Origin: an uncultured Desulfobacter sp.
GTDB taxonomy: Bacteria > Desulfobacterota > Desulfobacteria > Desulfobacterales > Desulfobacteraceae
Assembly (NCBI RefSeq): GCF_963664415.1
Contig: NZ_OY761444.1
Span: 62,001 to 126,000, forward strand
Length of the DNA: 64,000 nt
Direction of reading: 5' to 3'
Part shown: piece by piece, positions 53,959 through 62,860 of the stretch
Numbering within the stretch: position 1 is the first letter of the stretch
Layout: each line of letters begins with the position of its first letter
Notes under the pieces: generated by a model
Database searches by the model: none
Told to the model about the DNA's origin: nothing
The model's input: only the letters and a program-made list of their open reading frames with translations
Translations under genes and position numbers: made by a program

Positions 53959-55128
53959 TCAGATTGTATTTAAAACCGTTCTTTTTATGTCTCTTATATG
54001 TCGAGGCTGAACATTTGGAACGACATTAGACAAATACGAGGCTTCCATATCTGGATCATCTGGAGAGAAGCCGTGCATACCCGGAACAGGGGCATAACTC
54101 ATATAACTTGGGCAAATCAATGTCCCGGGTTGCATAAGAAATATAATTTCACCAAACCTTCTATCTTCAAAGAAAGCGCCTTCTTCTTTCAGTATTGTAT
54201 CGCTGACTATATTACCGTATTCAAGTTCGAATAATTTCTGAGTTATAGCGTTTCTGCATTTTCCGTTCATAAACCAGAAACGTGCCATAGTTGAATCATA
54301 CATCACGGCATAATCCTTACCTTCTATGAATCCAAGTTCTTGGATGGTTGTTATCATATCGACTGTTGATTTTATAGGTACCATGCCATGGTCGGAAAAT
54401 ATATGAATAACAATGTTGCAATAATGGTTTTGCGCGTTTTCGACCAGGTTTGTAACTTGTCTTTCATACCACCGTATCTTTTGTTTAACCTTTTCCGGTT
54501 CATTTACATGTGCATGAAGGAAAGCGTCAAGCTGACACAAATAAAGATAAAAAACATCAGAAGTTGAATTAATTATATCGTTATTAACCTTTGAGAATAT
54601 ATGCTCATCTGAAGCCCCCTGAACATAGGAATACACCTTGTATTTCTTCTGTATCCTTTCCAAATCATCAAAAATAGATTGATTACCTATAAGCCCACCA
54701 GGAGAATAAATATTTCTTTTTTCACAGAGATCAAACTGAGGGAGATATTTTACAGGAATTGCAAAGTCGCTGAAATACCCTCTATGTTTTGCCATTCTCC
54801 GTGAAAATTGTCGAATAAGGAATCTAGAATATCTATTTTCTTTTAGTGGTTCCGGTACCCATTCAAACCGTTTCAACCACTTGTAAGGAGAAGTCTGAGG
54901 AGAATAATAAACAGAATTCCAAAGCTCCATTTTATCCCCTGACACGCCTGAAAGAACTGTCGGCACTGCCGAACTGCTGAAACCAAGAATGGTCTTCAAC
55001 CCTGTTCTATAGTCAGCGATGTCGGAAAACACTTTATATTTTTTTACAAGTTCCCATCCCAAAGCATCAATAAGTATTGCAATCACTGCTTTCTTTTTTT
55101 TTTTTCGGGCACGCGTATCATCCAACAT
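53959..55128 (-). CDS. Alkaline-phosphatase-superfamily protein
   Basis: The 389-residue protein has VIAILIDALGWELVKKY (metal-binding Asp), the nucleophile region GFSSSAVPTVLSGVSGD, YLCQLDAFLHAHV and IFSDHGMVPIKST (Asp-His metal pair). This is the type I phosphodiesterase/nucleotide pyrophosphatase or sulfatase-like fold. No signal peptide is seen, so it may act in the cytoplasm. Its start overlaps the acyltransferase gene by 11 bases. It could transfer or remove a phospho-group on the polysaccharide. Confidence 0.72.
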   Translation of the reverse strand: MLDDTRARKKKKKAVIAILIDALGWELVKKYKVFSDIADYRTGLKTILGFSSSAVPTVLSGVSGDKMELWNSVYYSPQTSPYKWLKRFEWVPEPLKENRYSRFLIRQFSRRMAKHRGYFSDFAIPVKYLPQFDLCEKRNIYSPGGLIGNQSIFDDLERIQKKYKVYSYVQGASDEHIFSKVNNDIINSTSDVFYLYLCQLDAFLHAHVNEPEKVKQKIRWYERQVTNLVENAQNHYCNIVIHIFSDHGMVPIKSTVDMITTIQELGFIEGKDYAVMYDSTMARFWFMNGKCRNAITQKLFELEYGNIVSDTILKEEGAFFEDRRFGEIIFLMQPGTLICPSYMSYAPVPGMHGFSPDDPDMEASYLSNVVPNVQPRHIRDIKRTVLNTI

Positions 55129-55891
55129 TGCTAAACCTCGGTATTTGTCTTTGTACTAATTTCACAGCTTTTTTCAAGGTGATTGCACCAAAAACACTTA
55201 AAAGCATTCCATATAAAAACAATTCAACGATATTGATATGTAAAAAATAACATAAAGCGACCAATACACCACCATGGATCAGAAAAAAACAATAACAATG
55301 GCTCTGAATTGAAAACAACTTATTCTCCAAATAAGTTTTATTATTTTTTCTGCCCGGGAGAACTGGATAGCGAGTAGATATTAAAAAACCGATAGCAAAT
55401 GATAAAAAATAATATTCTTTATTCAACCACAACGAAAAAATACAGAACCCAATAGCCCAAACTATGATTTTAAAGTATAAGTTTTTATATAAAGATTGGA
55501 AATATGTAAACAGATAGATAAGAAGTATAAAAGTGATATACCAGGCAATCACATATACTTTATTCTTTAAAAACATATTCCCACCCCAAAAAGTAACTAA
55601 ATCCTCAAAAAGCGTGGTTTCCTTATAACAAACAACCCGATTTGCCAACAAGACAGGTATGATGACCAACCAGTATGGCAGCATTATCGAAAACACCCTT
55701 TTTTTTAACCACTGATAACGATCTAATTTCACGTTAGATGAAAGAAAACCAGTTAAAAAACAGAAGACCAAAATAGAAATAAAATCAATGTTGTGATTGT
55801 TGACTCCAAATTGACTTAAAACATGAAACATATATATACCAAATGTGGCAAATATTCTCGCAAGGCTTAGTGTTAAAGAAATAATTTTCAC
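55118..55891 (-). CDS. Acyltransferase 3-like membrane protein, short
   Basis: The 257-residue protein is almost entirely membrane helices (about eight). LARIFATFGIYMFHVLSQFG carries the His-containing N-terminal helix of acyltransferase 3 proteins (usually R-x10-H), and FFLIHGGVLVALCYF near the end keeps the second conserved His. It is about 80-100 residues shorter than usual. It likely O-acetylates the glycan, coupled with the downstream phosphatase-like gene. Confidence 0.65.
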   Translation of the reverse strand: MKIISLTLSLARIFATFGIYMFHVLSQFGVNNHNIDFISILVFCFLTGFLSSNVKLDRYQWLKKRVFSIMLPYWLVIIPVLLANRVVCYKETTLFEDLVTFWGGNMFLKNKVYVIAWYITFILLIYLFTYFQSLYKNLYFKIIVWAIGFCIFSLWLNKEYYFLSFAIGFLISTRYPVLPGRKNNKTYLENKLFSIQSHCYCFFLIHGGVLVALCYFLHINIVELFLYGMLLSVFGAITLKKAVKLVQRQIPRFSNVG

Positions 55892-55951
55892 GTCCCTCTA
55901 TTCAAATTTACAACGCTGATGGAGTAAAATATATAGTTTGTTAAAATTAAT

Positions 55952-57046
55952 TCATTTCCGGCCAGCATGATCCCATCGCCCCAGGTCTTTGCTGGAAATA
56001 ACTTTGAAAAAAGCCAAAATAGGTTGTATTATTGTGATAATAACATTTCTTAACCTGGCAATAGACAAAAAAAAGAAAATTAAAATTAGAGTTAAACATA
56101 CAACGATATAAAAGGGGACAAACGCAAAAAAGAAACTGATAATGCCCAAAGGAACCCATATGGACACCAGCCAGCGGTTGATCTTATGCAGAAAGACGGT
56201 GCCCAAAAGAACGGGAGAAAGGAGCAACCGTTTAAACAATCGAAATACAACATCCATCCCTCCGGCCATGACCCGACATCGTTTGTGCAGCTCTGTTTCT
56301 TCATCAGTGCGGTGACAACTAACGATACTTTCCTGGCATTGCATGCTTTGCCAACCGCCTAACAGGATTGAAATCGGTATCCATAGATCGTCCGCCATGA
56401 CGCCTGTCGGGATAGTTTCAAATGCTTGCTTTCGAAATCCATACAGCCAGCCGTTGAATACAATGAGATCTCCATTTTCTGACTCTTTTTCCCGGATAAG
56501 AAGGTCTATAGACCAATATCTCTGCTGAACAGATTTTTCTCCTAAATCGTATAGCGGCACAGAAGATATACAACCCAATGAACGGTTGCTCTGAAACATA
56601 TCTACGAGCGCATGAAGAGCAAACGGGTGGAGGATTGTATCACAGTCTGTTGACAATATACATTCCCCAGTACTTTGCTGAACAAGGCGGTTGATCGTTT
56701 GACATTTCCCAACATTGCTGAAGTCAAAAACTTTCCAGTTGGCCAGTCTGTGACGGGCAATGAATTCATTTGCAATCTTAACAGTGTTATCTGTGCTGCC
56801 ATCAGAACCGATAAGAACCTCATAATCCAGCATCAGTTCCTCACTTCTTTCCTTCAAATTGCTCAATTTTTCTTCAATGCATTCTTCCTCATTATAAGCA
56901 GGTAAAATAATAGATACTTTTAATATCGATTCGCCTTTATAAGTATCCTGTTTATGTTTTACAGCGGACATCAAGCTGATACACCAAGGCGAAAAAACAA
57001 TAAGCGTAATAAAAAGGCAGCTGATAATAAAAAGTGCAATCATCAT
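55952..57046 (-). CDS. Processive-type glycosyltransferase family 2
   Basis: The 364-residue membrane GT2 has an N-terminal helix (FIISCLFITLIVFSPWCISL), VSIILPAYNEEECIEEKL, IGSDGSTDNTVKI, STDCDTIL and MADDLWIPIS (catalytic Asp), then RCRVMAGGMD, and three C-terminal helices. This layout is that of IcaA/HasA-like or undecaprenyl-linked transferases. The C-terminal part may form the translocation channel. It is in line with the epimerase at 57067. Confidence 0.82.
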   Translation of the reverse strand: MMIALFIISCLFITLIVFSPWCISLMSAVKHKQDTYKGESILKVSIILPAYNEEECIEEKLSNLKERSEELMLDYEVLIGSDGSTDNTVKIANEFIARHRLANWKVFDFSNVGKCQTINRLVQQSTGECILSTDCDTILHPFALHALVDMFQSNRSLGCISSVPLYDLGEKSVQQRYWSIDLLIREKESENGDLIVFNGWLYGFRKQAFETIPTGVMADDLWIPISILLGGWQSMQCQESIVSCHRTDEETELHKRCRVMAGGMDVVFRLFKRLLLSPVLLGTVFLHKINRWLVSIWVPLGIISFFFAFVPFYIVVCLTLILIFFFLSIARLRNVIITIIQPILAFFKVISSKDLGRWDHAGRK

Positions 57047-57066
57047 TTAAAACTTACAGACTCAGG

Positions 57067-58023
57067 TTATCCTTTTAAAAATTCATATTTGATCGTGTTG
57101 TCAATTGCCTCTGCCAAGCTGTAAGGAGCCCTAAATCCTGTTGCAAATAATTTATCCCCATTTAATGTAGTATGCTCACAAAATTTCTTAATCCGGATGG
57201 AACTGACGGGAAACTCCCTGTGGGTGATCGTAGAAAGAAGATCAAAACAATAACCGATCAGCAGTCCAAAAGCAAAGGGAAATCTAAGCAGCCTCCCTTT
57301 TTTCTTCAGGCTTGCTCTTGTAATTCCAACCAGCTCATTCATTGAGAGATCTGGTTTGTCGGTGTAATTATATATGCCGACACCACTACCTTTGCTAATA
57401 ATATAATCCATAAACGCGACAATGTTTTTAAGATATGCCACGGATTTTTCATTCCTGCCGGAACCAACCATTGCGAAGCGGTTACTATAAATCTGATGAA
57501 ATAGATTATATACATTTCCTCGATTGTTTTCTCCAAAAACCACTGTTGGACGTAATATAATCAGATCAGATTCCGGATATTCTTCTGCCCATTCAAGCAA
57601 CGCTTGTTCTGCCTGATATTTACTGTGCCCATAATCGTTAAACGGATCCGGGGTCATGGTCTCAACAACTTCCCCCTTATCCAGGCCATATACAGCAGCG
57701 GTACTGGTGAAAAGTATTTTTTTAATTGTGTTGGCCTTTGCCGCAGCTATAACGTTTTTAATCCCTCCTACGTTTACATCGTAATAAAGAGAGATCGGTT
57801 CAACGTTATCGGCATGTTCTGCTGCGAGGTTAATGATAAGATCGCATTCCTTTGATGCTTCAATAACAGCTTCAAGATCCCTGATGTCTCCTTGAATACA
57901 TAATTCCGGAAACTGAGCACTTTTTTTCAAATCTAATATTACGATGATATGTCCGCGCTTCAAAAGCATGCCCGTTAATTCAGTCCCTATGAACCCGCTT
58001 CCGCCTACTATTAAAATTTTCAT
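57067..58023 (-). CDS. NAD-dependent epimerase/dehydratase
   Basis: The 318-residue extended SDR has IVGGSGFIGTELTGML, LIINLAAEHADNV, FTSTAAVYG and NDYGHSKYQAEQAL with the Tyr-x3-Lys pair. It is close to UDP-glucose 4-epimerase-like or GDP-sugar-type enzymes, but the substrate loop does not identify which. It supplies a nucleotide sugar for the cluster. Confidence 0.8.
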   Translation of the reverse strand: MKILIVGGSGFIGTELTGMLLKRGHIIVILDLKKSAQFPELCIQGDIRDLEAVIEASKECDLIINLAAEHADNVEPISLYYDVNVGGIKNVIAAAKANTIKKILFTSTAAVYGLDKGEVVETMTPDPFNDYGHSKYQAEQALLEWAEEYPESDLIILRPTVVFGENNRGNVYNLFHQIYSNRFAMVGSGRNEKSVAYLKNIVAFMDYIISKGSGVGIYNYTDKPDLSMNELVGITRASLKKKGRLLRFPFAFGLLIGYCFDLLSTITHREFPVSSIRIKKFCEHTTLNGDKLFATGFRAPYSLAEAIDNTIKYEFLKG

Positions 58024-58050
58024 TGTTACTCCTGTGTTCTCGGGGTGTTT

Positions 58051-59208
58051 TTACTTTTTCTCAATTTTTCTTGCCAGCACAGCTTCATAAAGATTTTCTA
58101 ATTTCTGCAGCTGCCTTCTCATATCAAAATGTTTTTTTGCAAACTTCATTGCAGCGATAGACATTGTTTTTCGCAATTCAGGCGAGATTATCAGCTTTTC
58201 TATGCAGCTTTTAAGTGTTCCTGTGTCTGCCACTGGTATCAGAAAACCGGATTCACCATTCTGGATAACATCCGAACTTCCGTCCACGTTTGTAGCAATA
58301 GATGGTATCCCCATAGCAGCTCCCTCAATAAGAGTAAGCGGCATTCCTTCAAATAGAGAAGGAAGAAGAAGTATATCCAGCAAAGCCATCAGTTCTGGGA
58401 TATCTTCCCGGAACCCCAGAAAATGCACATTATTTTGTATTTGATCCTGATTCGCTTTTTTTCTAAGAAAACACTCAAGACTTCCCTGGCCAATAACCAA
58501 AATATGGGTATTGGGGAAACGTCTAATCAGATCTGGTAAAACTTTGAACAAATATCGATGCCCTTTTTGTTCTTCAAGCCTTCCAATAATTCCAAGAATA
58601 GTTGCTTCGCCTGGCAGTCGCAGCTCATTTTTAAGTTTTGATATATTCTGTGCGGAGACGCCTCTATGTGAAAAAGAATTAAGATCGCACCAATTATGGA
58701 TCGTACTCACTTTTTGAACCGGATATCTTTTCTCATTAATGAAATATTCTGCGACAGGCGTACTGACAGCAACCATTTGATCAACCAAATTGCTTATCAG
58801 CATATCTATCCCATTGGGGATCACCTTTTTGAATCCAGACCGCCATCTTTCAACAAGGTGGCCGGTCTCAATGACTGCAGGAACTCCGGACAAAACCGCT
58901 GCCGGTGCTCCTACTCTTGTTGCATTATATAAATGACAATGCAGGATGTCCGGTTTAAGGTTACGAAGAAGAGTAATGAAGTCCATAAAAGGACGATAAC
59001 TAAGGCCTTCAATCTGCTTCACAGGAAAAATAGTATATCTATCTTCTGATGTTAAATGGAAATGGGGTGCCAATTCGAGGGGGCAGATCAAAAAAACTTC
59101 AAATCTTTTTGGATTCATTCCAATGGCTATTTCGGCAACATGTTTCTCAACGCCCCCAAACGAAACCGTATTCAAAAAGAGAGCAAGCCTCATTTTCTTT
59201 TTCATCAA
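58051..59208 (-). CDS. Glycosyltransferase family 4
   Basis: The 385-residue GT-B protein has LFLNTVSFGGVEKHVAEI, LHCHLYNATRVGAPAA, ILGIIGRLEEQKGHRYLF and LPSLFEGMPLTLIEGAAMGI with the E-x7-E motif. The layout is that of GT4 enzymes found in exosortase loci. A 164-base non-coding gap separates it from the FemAB-like gene upstream. Confidence 0.85.
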   Translation of the reverse strand: MMKKKMRLALFLNTVSFGGVEKHVAEIAIGMNPKRFEVFLICPLELAPHFHLTSEDRYTIFPVKQIEGLSYRPFMDFITLLRNLKPDILHCHLYNATRVGAPAAVLSGVPAVIETGHLVERWRSGFKKVIPNGIDMLISNLVDQMVAVSTPVAEYFINEKRYPVQKVSTIHNWCDLNSFSHRGVSAQNISKLKNELRLPGEATILGIIGRLEEQKGHRYLFKVLPDLIRRFPNTHILVIGQGSLECFLRKKANQDQIQNNVHFLGFREDIPELMALLDILLLPSLFEGMPLTLIEGAAMGIPSIATNVDGSSDVIQNGESGFLIPVADTGTLKSCIEKLIISPELRKTMSIAAMKFAKKHFDMRRQLQKLENLYEAVLARKIEKK

Positions 59209-59372
59209 TGTTTATCCAATGTTTAATCAATCTATAAAAATCAAATTTTGACAACTTGTCGGCTATAGCCAACTGAAATTATGAATAGCGATTTGGGGAT
59301 TTTCGACTTTTTACAGATTCATCAATGTTAAGCTAATCACTTACGAGTACGGCTGTAGAACACGTTGTTCGC

Positions 59373-60449
59373 TTAATTTGATATCCCACCACGAACCAAA
59401 GGACCTACAGTTGTTGCAACAGAAACTGGTAGTTTCTGCCAAAGCCGTATAAAAGGCTGCATTTTATCCTTGTTAGATGAATCCTTATACTTTTTACGGT
59501 TCTGATTTTTCTCGACATGTAATGCTTGCCAGGCAAGCGGTTCCGGTTTTGAACCCCACTGTTTTTTGAATTTATATGTGCCTTCTCCTGGCGTGGAGCG
59601 ACCGAAATCAAAAATGTCCATCTTCTGATCACAACAATATTCCAGAAGGGACGAATATAACAACATATTTGGAGAAAATCTGTTATATTGTCTAAGACTT
59701 GAAGCCCAAGGAATTTCAACCTCTCCTTTATATGATATAATAACGCCCGCAGCTACAATAATCTTATTATATTTAACAATGCCAATCCTCGCTTTGTCAG
59801 TGAAGTGCTCAAAAATTTTCTTAAAAAAAAGTTTACTGTGGACCGGGCTTCCAAGGTCACGCATATTTACTTTAAAAACATCGTAAAATGCATCAACAAA
59901 TTCTCTGCCGCCTATAGAAAAAGTCATTCCAGCTTTCAATGGGCGTTTAATTTGGCTACGTAACTTTGATGGGAATGAGTTAAGTAATTTTACCCCTGAG
60001 TCGGGTAGGCTCTTCACCATACGAACTTTTTCGTGTTCCATGAGTTCGCTGGTTGAAATTTCCAGATTATTGAAAGGTTTATCTCTTAAATCAACAAGTT
60101 TTACTTTCAATTTCCCAGCCAGATCGACAGCTGCGTCCATGAGCAGTCTTTCGGCTTCTCTTTCCTGCACCAAAGCCCCTCCATAGCTCAAATAAGGCAT
60201 TGAAACAAGGCTTGATGAAAAAATTGGACTTTTAATATGTATCAATGGCAGGACACCAACCAGCAAGTCATTTCTTTGGGCACAAAAATAATAAGCGGGT
60301 TGATTATATGTGTCCAGAATGACCTTTTTCCAGGCAAAGAGATGACAATGACTTGCACGTGGATGTTTTGTTACAAAATTATTCCAACGTGCTTCGAAAC
60401 TATCATCGACCAAGCATATTTTAATTTTTTGTTTGTCCTCACTAATCAT
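59373..60449 (-). CDS. FemAB-like/GNAT protein of exosortase loci
   Basis: The 358-residue protein has two GNAT-like halves. KHPRASHCHLFAWKKVILDT near residue 30 and VDFG-like DIFDFGRSTPGEGTYKFKKQ near 290-310 are typical of the FemAB proteins associated with PEP-CTERM/exosortase systems. Family members use aminoacyl or acyl donors; the role in exopolysaccharide loci is not known. It is 27 bases from the exosortase gene. Confidence 0.78.
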   Translation of the reverse strand: MISEDKQKIKICLVDDSFEARWNNFVTKHPRASHCHLFAWKKVILDTYNQPAYYFCAQRNDLLVGVLPLIHIKSPIFSSSLVSMPYLSYGGALVQEREAERLLMDAAVDLAGKLKVKLVDLRDKPFNNLEISTSELMEHEKVRMVKSLPDSGVKLLNSFPSKLRSQIKRPLKAGMTFSIGGREFVDAFYDVFKVNMRDLGSPVHSKLFFKKIFEHFTDKARIGIVKYNKIIVAAGVIISYKGEVEIPWASSLRQYNRFSPNMLLYSSLLEYCCDQKMDIFDFGRSTPGEGTYKFKKQWGSKPEPLAWQALHVEKNQNRKKYKDSSNKDKMQPFIRLWQKLPVSVATTVGPLVRGGISN

Positions 60450-60476
60450 AAAATAAAAACCTATGCATCTTAAATC

Positions 60477-61313
60477 CTATTCAAGGTGCAGTTTTTCTAA
60501 AACCATTTTTGAACCAAAAAGCATTGCTAACCCTATAATAAAGGTCACCATACCTGAAAATTCATGTAAAAAACCCTTAGCAAATTGTTCTCCAAATAGA
60601 ACTGAAAACCAAGCTGTGATAGAAAGCCTGAAAATGTTAACGATGACTGCAATTGGTATGGAGAAGAAAAAAAGTAAAATCTTTTTAATTTTTCCAGTTG
60701 ACATAAAGAAAGCGAACGGAATACTCAAGGCCATCATAGTTGCTAGAGACCGGATTCCAGAACAAGCATCAACCACTTCTAAAGTAATCGTCGAAAGAAT
60801 CAAAATATTTCCTTCCCGGAGAATGGGCATACCTGAAATTCGGATGACCTGTTCGGTCAGAAAGGAAGCAAAAAGTTGAAGAGGGAAAGCCACTTTATTC
60901 CAAATTATTCCAGGCAAAGGGATCATAAAAATTAGGTATATGATAGGAATAAACAGTTTTAATGTAATGTCTTTGCCATAAAGAAAAAGGCAGATACCTA
61001 AAAAAAGAGGAATAATGGAAGTTCGTTGAAGAAAGTATTCTGAGCCAATCGTTCCAACAATTAGCTGAAAACAGGCCATAACAATTAAAACAAGCCCCCA
61101 ATTGGAACTTATCGAGGGAAGCTTCTTCAATTCATCTTTTAAAAAATAAATCAAATAACCGGAGATGAAAGGAATGAGATAGCCGTGAGAATAGTTTGGG
61201 TTGATTCCCCAATCCTCATACATGTTTTTCAAAATGGGAAAATACAGGAGAATAAAGCCGATGCCAAGAAAAACGAACGTTCCGTAAACAGTTTTAATTT
61301 TTGGCGTATCCAT
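60477..61313 (-). CDS. Exosortase (XrtA-like)
   Basis: The start ATG 61313 (MDTPKIKTVYG) is preferred because GGAG lies upstream; ATG 61361 would add 16 residues and overlap EpsI much more. The protein has about eight membrane helices and the catalytic triad Cys in EVVDACSGIRSLATM, Arg in VNIFRLSITAW and His in GFLHEFSGMVTF. The exosortase cleaves PEP-CTERM tails on the periplasmic side. No PEP-CTERM protein is visible in the window, so its substrates are encoded elsewhere. Confidence 0.9.
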   Translation of the reverse strand: MDTPKIKTVYGTFVFLGIGFILLYFPILKNMYEDWGINPNYSHGYLIPFISGYLIYFLKDELKKLPSISSNWGLVLIVMACFQLIVGTIGSEYFLQRTSIIPLFLGICLFLYGKDITLKLFIPIIYLIFMIPLPGIIWNKVAFPLQLFASFLTEQVIRISGMPILREGNILILSTITLEVVDACSGIRSLATMMALSIPFAFFMSTGKIKKILLFFFSIPIAVIVNIFRLSITAWFSVLFGEQFAKGFLHEFSGMVTFIIGLAMLFGSKMVLEKLHLE

Positions 61314-61962
61314 ATTCTTTTTCAAGCTTTTCTCCAGGAATGAAGTGCGAGGAAATTTCATTTATTTGAGAAATAAACTCAAATGTCTCATTGACGTTGA
61401 ACTTTCCGCTGTTATCAGGATACGTAATGATTCGGATGAATGAGCCGTCCCGACGCCCTTTAAAAACAGCATCAAGGACAAGATAAATCTTTTCCAGATA
61501 TTCGGAAAAGATGACCCTACCACGGTTAAAATACCAATAATAAGAATAAGTTACATTTCCATTATAGACCAAAGTAAGCTTCTTGATTTTATCTTTTATC
61601 CCGGGAATTTTAATGACTTCTTCTTTTATAATTTTTCTTCCGCCGCCCGGCATACAGTGCAGAGGTGAATGATACTCGCCAGAAACCCCCACTGCTTCAA
61701 AATAGCTGATGTACAAATTTATTTTATTGCCACTATGGGATATGTAATTCCAGTTTATATAGTCATCCACACCAAGCATAATTTCCACCTCATCCGCCAT
61801 ATCAATTGATTCTACCTGATGCCAATCACCGATGGTTTTGGGAAAGTCGGATAATGGTTTCAAAATTGGGGTCATTTTGACTGTATCGGTTTGCTGGAGG
61901 ATTAAAAAAGTGCACAAAAAGATGATCAGAATTAATAGGATTCTTTTGTTAAAATTTGTCAT
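61294..61962 (-). CDS. EpsI family exosortase-associated protein
   Basis: The 222-residue protein has one N-terminal membrane segment and then FPKTIGDWHQVES, LYISYFEA and SPLHCMPGGGRKI, the EpsI signature. It is translated just before the exosortase with a 20-base overlap. In most loci EpsI is required with XrtA for exopolysaccharide production; its activity is unknown. Confidence 0.88.
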   Translation of the reverse strand: MTNFNKRILLILIIFLCTFLILQQTDTVKMTPILKPLSDFPKTIGDWHQVESIDMADEVEIMLGVDDYINWNYISHSGNKINLYISYFEAVGVSGEYHSPLHCMPGGGRKIIKEEVIKIPGIKDKIKKLTLVYNGNVTYSYYWYFNRGRVIFSEYLEKIYLVLDAVFKGRRDGSFIRIITYPDNSGKFNVNETFEFISQINEISSHFIPGEKLEKEYGYAKN

Positions 61963-61978
61963 CCAGATGCCTAAAAAA

Positions 61979-62860
61979 TTAATTGGTACGCGATTTTATA
62001 TAATTTACACAAGAGATAAAACGGCAATTTTTAAAATTTTCTATCATTTTTTTTAGCTTTTTAGCAGCTGACACCTGATTCACATAATGACGGAACTTAA
62101 AGGATCTGGAGGCCTGATTTACTTTTGGTTGATCCGGGTCAAACTCCCATGGATGAGAATAAAAGGTAAACGTCTTTTCTTCTTTGAGTACTTGGTTCAT
62201 GCCTTGAAGAAATAGTACCAAAGGAAAAAGTCTGAAATAGCCACCGCCGCCAAGTGGCATAACTCTTCTACCCCAATTAAGATTGCTGATTGGAATTTCA
62301 TAAAAAGCGTTGTCTATTTTGAGACAACTTTTTCCAATTTGATTTGGGGAAAGGGATATTTTTCCGTACCGGCCGTGCATTGCAAATGAATTGTAGCTAG
62401 AATCATACATGTGACCGGTTTTTTTTATAATTTTCAATATATTGTCATTTACTGCAAAGCTTGGGGCCCGAAATCCATACACAGCTTCCCCTGTTATATC
62501 TTCCAGCAGGTTCTTAGCATCTTTTAAATCCTGCTCTAAAGCTTTTGGTGAAAGGGCCGTGCATAGATTATGATTTCTACCGTGAGAAGCAATTTCATGG
62601 CCTCGTTGGGCTATCTTACGAATAAGGGAGGGATTTCTTTGCGCAACCCACCCTAGAATAAAGAAAGTCGCCTTGGGTTTAAACTTAAACGAATCTAAAA
62701 GGTCAAGGATCAGGTGAATGTTCTTTTCAACCCTTAACGCCTTACTGTCCCAAGATGAAAAAGGAATATATTCTTTAAAGTTCTCAACCTGGAACCAGTC
62801 TTCCACATCAAAGGTAAGAAGGATGGTTTTCCGTCTTGTTTTCAAAGAATGCTCCTTCAT
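61979..62860 (-). CDS. Polysaccharide deacetylase, XrtA-associated (DUF3473 type)
   Basis: The 293-residue protein has ILLTFDVEDWFQVENF with the metal-binding Asp pair, GHEIASHGRNHNLC (His pair), YGFRAPSFAVND, and the C-terminal FTFYSHPWEFDPDQPKV typical of DUF3473. It should de-N-acetylate sugars of the polymer. Its start overlaps the outer-membrane gene stop by one base. Confidence 0.9.
   Translation of the reverse strand: MKEHSLKTRRKTILLTFDVEDWFQVENFKEYIPFSSWDSKALRVEKNIHLILDLLDSFKFKPKATFFILGWVAQRNPSLIRKIAQRGHEIASHGRNHNLCTALSPKALEQDLKDAKNLLEDITGEAVYGFRAPSFAVNDNILKIIKKTGHMYDSSYNSFAMHGRYGKISLSPNQIGKSCLKIDNAFYEIPISNLNWGRRVMPLGGGGYFRLFPLVLFLQGMNQVLKEEKTFTFYSHPWEFDPDQPKVNQASRSFKFRHYVNQVSAAKKLKKMIENFKNCRFISCVNYIKSRTN

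Noticed and set aside
59264..59276. Short palindrome GGCTATAGCC in the gap upstream of a GT4 gene
   Set aside because: Ten bases with no wider symmetry or recurrence; could be chance.
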